Shown in pieces: positions 46,690 through 57,465 of a DNA stretch of 64,000 nucleotides; position 1 is the stretch's first letter; every line of letters begins with the position of its first letter. The stretch spans positions 11,932,001-11,996,000 of the forward strand of contig OY776120.1 of NCBI GenBank assembly GCA_963675135.1, in the 5' to 3' direction. Made by a program: the position numbers and the translations under genes. The notes below the pieces were generated by a model. It had not been told where the DNA came from. It saw nothing but the letters and a program-made list of their open reading frames with translations, and did not search any database. This DNA is from Galeopsis tetrahit. Its lineage: Eukaryota > Streptophyta > Magnoliopsida > Lamiales > Lamiaceae.

Positions 46690-47110
46690 ACATTTATACC
46701 CAAATTAGAAAAAAATTGAATTTTTTTAGTTTAGTTTTTTTTTTTTTTCGAATTTTTTTTGTTTTTTTTCCCTAAATTTTGGTTATTTTTTGAAAAAAAA
46801 AAACTGGAAATTTTATTTTTGAGTTTCATATTTTTTTAATATTCGTTATGTTTTTATATTTATTTTTTAAAAGTTAAAAAAATAGAATAATATTTGACTT
46901 CATGGTTATTCATTGGTGAATCGATAGTCGATGTATAATTATAATTTTAATGAATTGTATTTTAATTTAATTGATAAAATGGTAATATAGTATTTTACAT
47001 GTATTTTTCTTTTAAAAAATTTGGGGGTGAAATTAATAAAAAAGAAGGTAAAAAACTAATAACCCATGTAAAAAATTGGATTTAGTTACATGTATGTAAC
47101 TTGTATCCAT
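46690..47110. repeat. Dispersed AT-rich repeat, copy 2
   Basis: Aligns by eye with 8770-9230. A short internal duplication of TACATGTATGTAACT follows at 47085 and 47185. Confidence 0.5.
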
Positions 47111-47943
47111 AAGTGCCTAAAAGAAGGGAGTGCCTAATAAAAAAGGGAGTGTGGATTTATTAAAAAAATGAGGGTAAATAGCAGGTACATGTATGTAACT
47201 GGTACACAAAAGCATTGCCTAAAAATTAATCTTAACATATAATTTTATTTTAAGAATTTAAATATCGGTGTACCAATTAGTGGGCCCCTTAATAAAATGT
47301 CTGCACCATCATACTCCATATTGTGTGCTGTGAAAATATAATAAATTGTCTATTTTTAAGTTTTAATTAATAAAAATAAAATTAATGTATTAATTACTTT
47401 TACCCCAAAGCAATTAATTTGATTATTTATTTTCTTCCTACTCGTTTTATTAACGGGTCTGACTATATGCACCTCCATTTCAGTTTGATGCACTCCCCCA
47501 TCACTCCCCCGATTTATACACTCCTCGAATTTTAGGTCACACCTCCCCTCAAATGTCATAAATACCCCTCCTTCATTAAAATCCTTTTACTACCCACACT
47601 CCCCAAATCCTCCATCTTTCTTCCTCCTCCATTTCTTCTTTCATCTTCTCCCCCACCCCTCACCACCACCGCCGGCGACCTGCCCCTCCACCACCCGTCG
47701 CCGGCGACGCCAGCCCCTCCCTCCCTCGCCGAGCCCGTCGCCCCCCCCCAACCCCCACCGCCTGTAAAAAAAAAAAGAGATCTTGGCCGTGCGCTGCCGC
47801 CGCGGCCGTCCCCTCCCTCCCTCGCCGAGCCCGTCGCCCCCCCCCCCCCCCTCCCTCAAAAAAATTTCAAAAAAACTCAGCAACTAAGAAAACATTCCAA
47901 AAACTCAGCAACTTAGAAAATTTTCAATTATTTTTTTTAATTT

Positions 47944-48246
47944 TCGACAAACCAGTGTCGACCATATACGTTCTCGTCGACAACAATTTGTCGACGAGAA
48001 CGTATATGATCGACACAGGTTTGTAGAAATTTTTTTTAAAAAAAAAACCTTTAAAAAATCGACAATGAAATGTCGACCATATATATTCTCGTCGACACCC
48101 TATTGTCGACGAGAGTAAATATGGTCGACATTTCATTGTCGAGAAAAAAATAAAAAAAAAATTCAACCATTTTAGGTCGACCAAATACATTCTCGTCGAC
48201 AACAATACATCGACGAGAATGTATAAGGCCGATCCTGGTTTGTCGA
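47944..48246. repeat. Three consecutive long hairpins with GTCGAC cores
   Basis: Stems of about 35-39 bp lie at 47944-48027, 48059-48143 and 48172-48246. All share the inner stem TTCTCGTCGACAA against TTGTCGACGAGAA and outer TGTCGACCATATA-like sequence, while the loops differ. Confidence 0.85.
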
Positions 48247-48299
48247 AGAAAAGAAAAAAAAAGTAAAAAAAAAAAAAAAAACATACCTTGCTACTGTTA

Positions 48300-48630
48300 G
48301 TTGGAGAGGGCGACGGAAATTGGGGGAGGGGTGGGGGCGAGGGGTAAGTGGGTGGGGTAAGGAGAGATTGTTTTTTTTTTCTTTTCTGCTACTGTTACGG
48401 GAGGGGGAGGGTTAGGGGAGGGGGAGAGGCGATGGGGTGGTGGAGGGGGAGGGTTAGGGGAGGGGGATTGGCGATGGGGTGGTGGAGGGGGAGGGGGAGA
48501 GGCGATGGGGGGTGGGGTGGGGTGGTGGCCGACAATGGAGGTGGGGATGGAGAAAGAAACGGGATGGAGGTGGGGGAGGGGAAAGGAGAAAAGAAAGAAG
48601 AAGAGAGAGAGGGGGGGGGGCGGAAATGAA
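48300..48630 (+). repeat. G-rich tract with G-quadruplex potential
   Basis: Many runs of three to ten G residues are separated by one to six bases, for example GGGGGAGGGTTAGGGGAGGG. They lie between the hairpins and the right terminal repeat of the Mutator-like element. Confidence 0.75.
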
Positions 48631-48764
48631 GTGGGGTGCATCTAGTAGTGTATATTTAATGAAGGGTATTTTAGATTTTTTACTTATTATTTTATTAATA
48701 AAATTGAAAGGGAGAGTGCATCAAAGTGAAATGGAGGTGCATATAGTCAGACCCTTTATTAACC

Positions 48765-49246
48765 CTGATAGCAAACAGATGTCCGAGGCCCAATTCATTA
48801 GGCCCATTAAAATAAGGTCTTTGATGCTTCAGGCGAGGAGCAAACGAGCTAGCTTGTGGTATTTAAATTAATTTTTTTGTTTAAAGTTATTTGCACCTTA
48901 GTAAGAAATAAATGCAAATTCCGTGACTTAGTAGCATACATATAAATATAAATTGGATCACAAACCTTGTTTAATATACACGAATATTATGTAGGAACTA
49001 ATATTATACTAATAACTATTGTTGTGTAAGAACCAAGTACTGTAATATTGTTTCCGTCAAAAAAAGAAGTAAAATCATATATATTTTCCGTCATTCAACA
49101 TTATACCTTATCTGACAAGAATTTGCCATAATTTTTGTACAATTGTGCAATAAATCGTACTGAGTATATTTTGCATTGTAGGAATTGTAGACCTTATTTA
49201 TCACCCATTGTACTCCTTTAAATTGAGGGTCTCTTGGCCCATTTTG
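48765..49246. other. Intergenic spacer with an empty-site copy
   Basis: No gene is seen. The segment 49169-49240 is duplicated at 49241-53135, where the second copy is split by two Mutator-like elements. Confidence 0.6.
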
Positions 49247-49255
49247 CATTGTAAA

Positions 49256-50252
49256 CAGGCGTGGGGTTACTGGGGTATATACCTCTTTAGCCTTAAAAAA
49301 TATTTATGAAAAATACCTATTTTGCCCTTCAAGTAAAATAAAATACAATACAAGATAGATACACTCCCCTAAATACCAACCCTAACCCTAATTCTCTATG
49401 ATAAATGCACCTCCACAAAAACCCTATTTTTCACATCAAAATCCTTTTTTTTTTTTTTCATTTTTCTTCTTCACCACTTCATTCTTTCTCTCACACTCTT
49501 CATCTTCCTCAAATTTGTCACCGCCATCGTCAACCTTAACGCCGCCGCCTGAAGACGCAGCCCGTCTTCCTTAAGCCGCGCAACCCCGTCTTCCTCAAGC
49601 GCCGCCGCCCATCCCCGTATGCCCAGCGCCGCCGCTGCTCTTCGCCTTGCCTCCAACGTTGTCGTCGCCACACCCCAAGCCGTCCAGTCCAGCGCCGCCC
49701 CTCATTTTCTTTTTTCTTTTTTTTTAACTATCTGCAACAACCTCAGCCGACATTAATACGCATGTTTTTTTTTCATCAATAATGAATCGACAAAAAACAC
49801 TCTCGTCGACAAATTGTTGTCGACGAGAGTGTTTTTGATCGATTCATTATTAACGAAAATTTCACTTTTTTTAAATTTATTTTCTTTTTATTTTGGTCGA
49901 CAAATCAGGGTCGACGGTAATGTTTTTGGTCGACAAACCAATATCGATGATAGTGTTTTTGGTCGACTCTGGTTGATCGAAAATAATTTTTTTTTTTAAT
50001 TCTAAGTTTTATTTTTAAATTTCTAATTTTATTTGAGTTGGTGGTGGTTGCCGTAGTTGGGGTGACAGCTTCTTCATCTCCAATTAGGGTTAGAATTAGA
50101 ATTAGGATTAGGTTTAGTATTTAGAGAAGTGTATCTATCTTGTATTTTATGATATTTTACTTGAAAGGTAAAATAGGTATTTTGCATAAATATTTAATTA
50201 AAAAAATGGAGGGGGAAGGCATTAAACAAAGCTGGAGGGGTATATACCCACA
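49256..50252. mobile_element. Mutator-like TIR element, 997 bp, hairpin-containing
   Basis: Long inverted ends share GTATATACC, CAAAATACCTATTTT-like, CAAGTAAAAT and ACAAGATAGATACACT. CATTGTAAA (49247-49255) and CCTTGTAAA (50253-50261) match at 8 of 9, a likely target duplication, and the sequence reads continuously when the element is removed. The interior holds a (GCC)n-rich stretch and a hairpin at 49778-49851 with the same TCTCGTCGACAA core as the element at 47.5 kb. No transposase is present. Confidence 0.75.
49778..49851. repeat. Hairpin with TCTCGTCGACAA core
   Basis: The left arm AATAATGAATCGA-CAAAAAACA plus CTCTCGTCGACAA is matched by its inverse after a 3-base loop. Two weaker GGTCGAC repeats follow at 49895-49981. 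Confidence 0.85.
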
Positions 50253-50279
50253 CCTTGTAAAAATTGTAGACCTTATTTA

Positions 50280-53073
50280 GAGAATTTTTTTATTTTAGTT
50301 CTATAAGTTTGAGACATTTCAAAATAAATCTTTTAAATTTCAACTTTACAAAATACGTTCTTTACCTTTTTCAATTTTAATCATTTTTTAATCAGTTTTA
50401 ATCTTTTATATTTTGAAGGAATTAGAATTGAAAATTTTGGTGCCACATATATTAAAAAATGTCACATCATCATGCCACATCACTATCTCTCTTATATATA
50501 TTTTTTAAAATAGAGCTAATAACACCTCAAAATACTTTATACACACCCTCATATTTTAAATACAAAAATAAATGTATATAAAATGACTAAGTAAACCTTA
50601 CATAAATAAAGAGTAAAATAATTTTAAATAAATAACTTGCAAAAATCTGAAAAAATATGAAACAAAATAAATTTTACAAACGAAACCAAATGGTGTTGCA
50701 GTTATGAATGATGATGTTAATTGTGTGAATCTTGTTTTCCTCTATTAATTGAAACATATAACTAAATTTAATGATAATATCATCATTTTATCAAACACCC
50801 ATTATAAATAAATATATTTCAAATTAATTAATTAATTAGTTTGATTTAGATGCAGCTATTTTTTTTATATTTTTTTCATATATATAGAGAATTGATTAAT
50901 TAGTTTGGAGTAAATGCAAATTTTTTTTTTTTGGATGAGGCTACTAACCCTCCGTAAAATATTATACAAACCTCAAATGTTAAAATTTAAAAATCAATTT
51001 TTATTGTACTAAACATACCCCAATTCTTTCCTATTTACTATTTATCCCTCAAAACAAATACAAATTGAATAAAAACTTAAAATATAATTTAAAATTCAAC
51101 TAAATCATTAAAACTATATATAAATTTTAAAAATTAACTAAAAAAAAATTCAATAATACGAAAAACTAAATAAAAATTGAAAATATTTTTAAAAATCAAC
51201 TAATTAAAAATATTGGGTTAATTCTAAATAAATACACTACCTTTCATCTCAATATCAATTTAATCACGACCTTTACGATTTTTTTTTAAAACCCCAACCT
51301 TTCATCGTGTTGCAATTAGATACACATTTTTTTTTCTCCAGTCAACAATTGATGATGTGGCTTGCCGGAGCTCGCCACGTCATATTACACATATTTTTTT
51401 TATTTTCTCTATAAAGATTACACTTTATAAAAATATAATTTTTTATAAAAATAAAAATAAAATTGCAATGTCTCCTCCGCTTCTCGAACTAAATCAAGTT
51501 TTCTTCTACCATTCTCAAACTAAATCAAGTTATTCTCCTAACCATAAAAATTAAATAAAAATAAAAATAAAACTCTTGGCATCTTCAGCGTCTTCTTCAC
51601 TTCTCAAACTCAACAGAGTTCTTGTTATGTGCGTCTCTCTCACTTCTCAAACTCAATCAATCAAGTTCTTCTCTTCAAATCCTAAAAATCAAAATAATAA
51701 GAGATAGAACATTTGTTGCAATAATCATTAGTGTTTAAACACATTAATTCCTAGAATATTTTCCTCTCTCATAAAGCATATAAATTGTAGTTCTCGAACT
51801 AGTTGAACAAAATAATAAAAAACCACCAGGTTATCTTCAACATACACCAAAATACAATAATTAATTGAGGTCCATCGAAAAAAATTATAGTTCTCGAACT
51901 AGTTGAACAAAACAACAAAATTATTAAATAATTTAAGAATTCCTGAAGAAATAAACCACCAAATCACCAATGGTTATGAATTAGATGCGTGAGTTTTTTT
52001 TTTTTTTTTGGTATGATTTTTATGGTTAGAAGAGAATAACTTGATTGAGTTTGAGATTGAGAAAACTTGATTTAGTTTGAGAAGTAGAGGAGACATATGA
52101 AATTTTATTTTTATAAAATTTTATGGTTAAGAGAGAATAACTTGATTTAGTTTGAGAATGGTAGAAGAAAACTAGTTTGAGAAGCTGAGGAGACGCGTGC
52201 AATTTTATTTTTATTTTTATAAAATTTTATATTTTTATAAAGTGTAATTTTTATAGAAAAAAAAAATATGTGTAATATGACGTGGCCGGCAAGCCACATC
52301 ATCAATTGTTGACCGGAGAAAAAACAAATGTGTATCTAATTGCAACACGATGAAAGGTTGGAGTTTTAAAAAAAAATCGTAAAGGTCGTGATTAAATTGA
52401 TATTGAGACTAAATGTGGTGTATTTATTTAGAATTAACCCAAAAATATTTGAATAAAAAAATCAATTAAATCCAAACAAAATCTAAAAATATTAAATAAA
52501 TAAAATATAATAATTAAAATAAAATTACTAATTAATGATTCAATTTTTTAAAAAATTAAATAAAATAAAAAAATGAAAGAAAAATTAACTCAATCAAAAA
52601 TAAATATTAAGAAAATTAAATCTTACTTTTTTATTGATTTTTTTTAATTACGTTTTATTAAATTTTTTTCAATATTTTAAATTTAATTTTTAAATTTTGT
52701 TTTGATCATTTATTTTTTTATTTTCAGATTCTATTTAATTTTCTAAGATTGTTTTAAAATTAATTTAATTTTCTATATATACATTTTTCTAAATAAAGTC
52801 TAAAAATATTAAATAAATTATGAGGTGCTATTAGCTCTATTTAAAAAATATATATATAAAGAGTAGAGTCAGTGATGTGGTATAATGATGTGATATTTTT
52901 TAATATATATGACACCAAGTTTTTCAATTCTAATTCCTTCAAAACATAAAACATTAAAATTGATGTAAAAAAGAATTAAAATTGAAAGATAATTACGTAT
53001 TTTGTAAAGTTGAAACTTAAAAAATTTATTTTAAAATGTCTTAAACTTATAGGACTAAAAAAACAATTTGCTC
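50280..53073. mobile_element. Outer Mutator-like foldback element
   Basis: Inverted arms of about 260 bp share TATAAGTTT-AGACATTT, CAACTTTACAAAATACGT, TTTTGAAGGAATTAGAATTG and AGAGCTAATA-CACCTCA. ACCTTATTTA is repeated at 50270-50279 and 53074-53083, a 10-bp duplication. Sequence flanking the element is continuous with an uninterrupted copy at 49169-49240. No ORF of note is present. A second element is inserted near its centre. Confidence 0.85.
51215..52440. mobile_element. Inner Mutator-like TIR element, 1226 bp
   Basis: The ends are GGGTTAATTCTAAATAAATA and its inverse. Inverted similarity extends over more than 300 bp per side, with GATTTTTTTTTAAAAC, CATCGTGTTGCAATTAGATA and GATGATGTGGCTTGCCGG. 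AAAAATATT is repeated at 51206-51214 and 52441-52449, a perfect 9-bp duplication. CTTCTCAAACTAAATCAAGT recurs inside both arms. It has no transposase. It is younger than the element it sits in. Confidence 0.92.
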
Positions 53074-53213
53074 ACCTTATTTACCCATTGTACAATTGTA
53101 CTCCTTTTAACAGTGGCCTCTTGGTCCATTAAAAAATAAGACATGGACTAAAAGTTTTGGTTGATTTTACTTTTTCTCGACAGAAGTAGAGTTGTTATTC
53201 TTGTTAGTATAGA

Positions 53214-54672
53214 TGTCCTAAAGATAATTATTATAAGGACATTGTACTTGATCATATTCGATTATTTAAGTATTATTAACTTTAGTAATAATATTCGGTG
53301 ATACACTTATAAAATGTTATGTTTGATTGTTTGCATTTATTCTTATATGTGTTCCCATGAACCAATGATGTCATTGAGATGTGAGATCTCGTTTGACTAT
53401 ATCATGGTTCTTAAAGTAGCCCCAATCAAGGATCATCGAGATTGGGATATCGATGATGCGATTGAGATTGGTGTGCGATCTGCATCATATCCTTAGAGGA
53501 TGTAGTGGTTCTGACAACTACGAGATACTAGGTATCTCATGATGGATGCACAAATACTTTGAGAGTATTGGCTTGCCCAATCGAGAAACCGTTTGGTGTA
53601 TTCTATTTACGTGTCTACGAGAATATCGATTTGTGGAGCAATGTAATGTCCTTCGACTTGAGGTCAATACACGCGACATGTATGGCGTGATGGGCTTTGA
53701 CCATGACCGACGCTTGCACTCCTAACGGGGTAGATTAGGCATGTGTTGGGCACACCATAAAGTACATGTGCGCGGTAGTTGAGCTAAGAATATGGTTCAT
53801 TCCTCAAATAGATTTAGAGAGAATACTCGTCTTCTCATAACTAATTGGATCGTTACTCATTGGCCAATGCACGTCACATTTAGAATGGTGTTCAAATGCG
53901 ACACTGTGATCAATTAGTAGAATGAGATAACGTGATTAAATTATTGGAATATACACATCATCATGTTCTAGATTTAATCGGAGTATTCGTGAATGAAAGG
54001 ATCATATCATTGTGAGCTTCACATTACATGTTGTTGCTATTTCTTCGCAACGTACCTCACATATTGAGATTGTCTGGTTCATTGTCTATGGTTCTGTTAA
54101 GACCGTTAATTTGACTAATCGCTTGATATGTGAGGGCATATGGGTTACACAATAAGTAGTCTTAATTTACGAATTAAAGTTGGATGAATTAGTTATTTGA
54201 TTTGATCAAGATATTTAATTTATGGAGAAATATAGAATAATTCTATTTGATAGAATTATAACTTATTTAATTAATAAGATGATATATTAGATATATCATA
54301 AATATGGTAAAATATATACTTGGGCTCATGCCCATGTGCACAGATAGGGTTTCTGTTTTTACTATATAAATACCTAGGGTTAGAGGTTTTGAGTCGTAAC
54401 AATTTTATCACTCATAATATTTCTCTGATTCTCTCTATAGAATTCTCCTAGCGAATTCTTTTAAAGAATTCCAATCTGGATCACAAGTTCGTAGATGAGG
54501 ATTACGTGGATACCGTAGTAGAGGATCTCGCATACGAATCACTGTAAAGATTATTTAACGCTTTAATTATCCTTCAATTATGTTATACGGTCATATCAGG
54601 AATCTGTGTTGGTGAACAAAATTTTAACTTCCGCTACTACGAGCATGGTGTTCGTACCTTGAAATCCCAACA
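53214..54672 (+). repeat. Ty1/copia 5' LTR, about 1.46 kb
   Basis: It starts TGTCCTAAAG and ends CCCAACA, directly before a tRNA-iMet primer-binding site. A TATA box (ACTATATAAATACC) lies at 54361-54374 and pyrimidine-rich R/U5-like sequence follows. The left limit is a judgement; an alternative TG start lies about 20 bases upstream. The downstream LTR and coding region are not in the window because another element interrupts the leader. Confidence 0.75.
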
Positions 54673-54673
54673 G

Positions 54674-54684
54674 TGGTATCAGAG
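54674..54684 (+). other. Primer-binding site of the copia element
   Basis: TGGTATCAGAG, complementary to initiator Met tRNA, one base after the LTR end. Confidence 0.85.
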
Positions 54685-54952
54685 TTTTAGGCTGATCAAT
54701 GACTGTATACATAAATTTTGTGTATTATTGTAGGTAAAAATTATGCAAATCTCGAACCTGTTTTGCCCAAAAAAAATTTGAGATCAATAATTGTCCCGTG
54801 TATAGAGATTAGTTTTCTGGGAAAACTATTTTAGTATACATGTAATTAATAGATTTTAATGTATTGATTTTGAATTACTAAAAACTAAAGGGCAGAATTG
54901 AGAAGCACTAAGTTGTGCTTGTTTTAATTAATTATATAAGATATAATAAAAG
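54685..54952 (+). other. Leader of the copia element, interrupted
   Basis: 268 bases of untranslated leader with no gag start. It is broken by the Tat element whose LTR starts at 54953. Confidence 0.6.
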
Positions 54953-55714
54953 TGATGCGGACAAAATATGTCGTCTGCAAAGATGACGACACGTGGATAA
55001 AAGATGAATTAAATCCGTCCTATTATAAGTAAGCGTTTGATAGATAGGATTAATACACCCTAAGCCTAGTAAGGGGAATGGGTTTATTTGGGCTGTAAGT
55101 CCACGTCCGAGCCCAATAAGGAAAATGGGTATAAACTGGGTCGTGGTCTAAGCATCTAGGGCCTGACCACTTTTGGGCCAGGGGTACTTAACCCACGAAG
55201 AAAGGACCCAGGAGCGGTCTTTGACAGATAAAGCCTGAGAAGGAGTCAAAGCCAGTAAGTGGTAGAAGTCCATGGAAGGACCGATTCTTATGGGACGGTT
55301 GAGAAGAAAGAGGGGGAAGCAGTCTCCCTCTCTGCCACGAAATTGGAAAAGGTATATAAACAGGTTTGTTTTAATCCATTGACTACGTTTTTTATAGAGG
55401 ACTAACTTTACTCTTATGATTTAAGAAAACTATACGATATACACATTAAATTGATAAGAAAGATCAGGATTTTGGCAAGGATTTCCCTTGAATTGTAGGG
55501 AAATTCTTCTAGAATCTCTTTGAGAACGATTCTGACTTGAGCGTCGAAGATTCCGCGCCGGAATCCCTTCCGGCGTGTTTTTGCAGGTGTTTAAGGATCT
55601 TGAAGAAGAACAATTCGTGAAGACTGTTCGGGACGAAAGACGATTTGAACCCGTAATTCATATTATCCATACGGGAATATTCGATATCCCTAGGCGTTAT
55701 TTTTTTACGCAACA
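54953..55714 (+). repeat. 5' LTR of the Tat retrotransposon
   Basis: 762 bp starting TGATGCGGAC and ending CGCAACA. A TATA box (GGTATATAAACAGG) lies at 55351-55364, which would place the RNA start about 30 bases later. Confidence 0.75.
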
Positions 55715-55716
55715 AC

Positions 55717-55734
55717 TGGCGCCGTCTGTGGGAA
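55717..55734 (+). other. Primer-binding site of the Tat element
   Basis: TGGCGCCGTCTGTGGGAA begins two bases after the LTR; this sequence is the usual primer site of plant Tat elements. Confidence 0.75.
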
Positions 55735-55769
55735 ATTTTGAGCTAAGAAGTGAGAAAGTTTCATACGAA

Positions 55770-56381
55770 ATGGGTGGAAAACGAGACGTTACGAAGCAGG
55801 GTAAGGAGAAAGGAGATCTTACCCCCTTGCCCTCACCTCCGCCTCCACCGGGTTTTCCTCCTAGCAGGAATCTAGGGAAACAACCTGTAAACCCTACACT
55901 GGAAGATAACCCTCTCGCACCAGAGGGAAATGTGAAAGGTACTTCAGGAGCCTCTGGAAGTGGGACTAATAAAGATACCCCTCATCCCAACGCCCAACCG
56001 GAGCTCTTGACTCTCTCTCAGGATCAATTAGACGTGATGATCGCACAAGCGGTCGAAAAGATAATTACCTCTCGCGGACTTCGCCCTCCTGGACCCATCC
56101 CACTAGTCAATGAGGGTACAAAGCAAAACCCCCTGGACCATGTCATTGATTCTCCTTCAGCTCCTTCCCGGAATGAGGGTCCCCCTCGAGATCAGGAAGA
56201 AAAGATGCCCTCCCAAGCCGAGAGAAGCATCCTCAATCGACCCCCCAGGAGGAACACGGAGATGACCCGTGGTGGTATCACTCTGGATACAGAAACGGGA
56301 GAAAGCACGGATGACACTTATCAGGGAGCAGTTAGTGACCAGATACAAGCCCTTCGGAAGGAAATGAGAGATATGCAGACC
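55770..56381 (+). pseudogene. Tat gag, N-terminal part
   Basis: The ATG at 55770 follows the primer-binding site by 35 bases. About 204 codons are proline-, glutamate- and arginine-rich (PLPSPPPPPGFPPSR, LTLSQDQLDVMIAQAVEKI, DQIQALRKEMRDMQ). This is the disordered gag N-terminus of this group. The frame runs a further 24 codons into the inserted CACTA-like DNA before stopping at 56456. The rest of gag resumes after 58748. Confidence 0.75.
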
Positions 56382-56734
56382 CTACAAGAAAACTGCAATT
56401 TAGCCGCGAAAAAATTTGTCGCTAATTCTAATATTTTCGTCGCTGACGTGAGTTAGCGATGAAATAATTTTGTCGCAGGATTTGATGTTATACGCCCGTC
56501 GCTAACGTGTTTGCGATAAAAAAATTAATTTTATCGTAAATATTTGCGATGAAAATTTGAGTTTCATCGCAAAATATTAGCGACGAAAATATAAGTTTCA
56601 TCGCAAAATGTTAGCGACGAAAATATGAGTTTCATCACAAAATGTTTGCGAGGAAAATCAAAAATATTAGAATTTTTGTTGCTAATATTTGGCTATGATA
56701 TCCGATTTACGAATCATTCTCTAAATCCACTTCC

Positions 56735-56960
56735 GTACTCGACCAACCCAACCCGCACCCACACCCTAACCGCCCCAACCCACACCCGACCCACCCCTAC
56801 CGAACCAATTCAATCGTTCTCTCAACCCACTTCTGCACTCGATCCGCCCCAACCCGCACCAACACTCGACCCGCCCCGCCCCACCAACCTGTACCCAACC
56901 CACACCCGCCCCGCCCCAACCGACCCCAACTCAACCCAACCCGCACCCACATACCCCCTC
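56735..56960 (+). repeat. CCCAACCCGCACC-type degenerate repeat
   Basis: Irregular tandem copies of a CCAACCCGCACCC-like unit of about 12-24 bases open a spurious Pro/Thr-rich ORF. Confidence 0.8.
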
Positions 56961-56995
56961 TTCCATTTTATTTAAATAAATATTTTATTTGATCT

Positions 56996-57066
56996 TAGTG
57001 GGAATTGATCCCGGGTGGATGGGCGTCCATAGCTGGGCGCCTACCATTCGGGCAGACAACTCTTTG
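56996..57066 (-). repeat. tRNA-like (SINE or tRNA relic) segment
   Basis: On the minus strand TGCCCGAATGGTAGGCG resembles box A and GGGATCAATTCCC resembles box B, 23 bases apart. A D-stem-like GCC/GGC pairing is visible but no credible full cloverleaf, so this is a relic and not a tRNA gene. Confidence 0.45.
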
Positions 57067-57465
57067 GTTCAGTTTTTAATATTAATTATATATGTATTCA
57101 GTTGTTACTAAATTAGTTATTTTTACTCATTTAATAATTTATTTCACATTTATTAATTTATTTTAATTTTTAACTTGTAACAACTATATATGTATATATA
57201 CATGTGTATATATATTGTAATTTTTAAAACAGTTTCAATTGTAAAAAATCAATGTTACTTTAACAATTTAAAAAATATATATATATATTACAGCCAATCT
57301 TCATTCTCCCATCTTTAATTATGACCATCTTCATTTGCATCATCATATTTATAAATATTTTTATAAACATTCATACTGATTTATAAGACATAAAATTTGG
57401 AGAATTATTAAACATTTAATTATATAAATCGATTTTCTTGATTTAATAAGCATAGTTAATTTAAT

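Larger units (their letters stand above)
45120..47445. other. AT-rich intergenic DNA
   Basis: No gene is supported. Near 45950-46130, TAGTATTAGTTCAAATATAG-like units recur. A small inverted pair GGGGCAATA lies at about 45664 and 45767. The second copies of the 34-bp direct repeat and of the dispersed repeat lie here. Confidence 0.5.
47455..48754. mobile_element. Mutator-like TIR element, 1300 bp, hairpin-rich
   Basis: The inverted ends share GGGTCTGACTATATGCACCT then CCATTTCANTTTGATGCACT, with weaker similarity further in. TTTATTAAC is repeated at 47446-47454 and 48755-48763, the 9-bp duplication of the Mutator superfamily. The interior has a C-rich arm (47645-47850), three large hairpins (47944-48246) and a G-rich arm (48300-48630) roughly complementary to the C-rich one. 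No transposase is present. The proline-rich or glycine-rich ORFs it opens are compositional. Confidence 0.88.

Noticed and set aside
47641..48641. Gly- or Pro-rich ORFs
   Set aside because: Arise from C- and G-rich arms of a Mutator-like element without coding features.
49380..49400. CCCTAACCCTAA, telomere-like
   Set aside because: Only two repeats, lying inside the inner part of a Mutator-like element.
56625..56975. Pro/Thr-rich 116-codon ORF
   Set aside because: Product of a degenerate C-rich repeat within the CACTA-like element.
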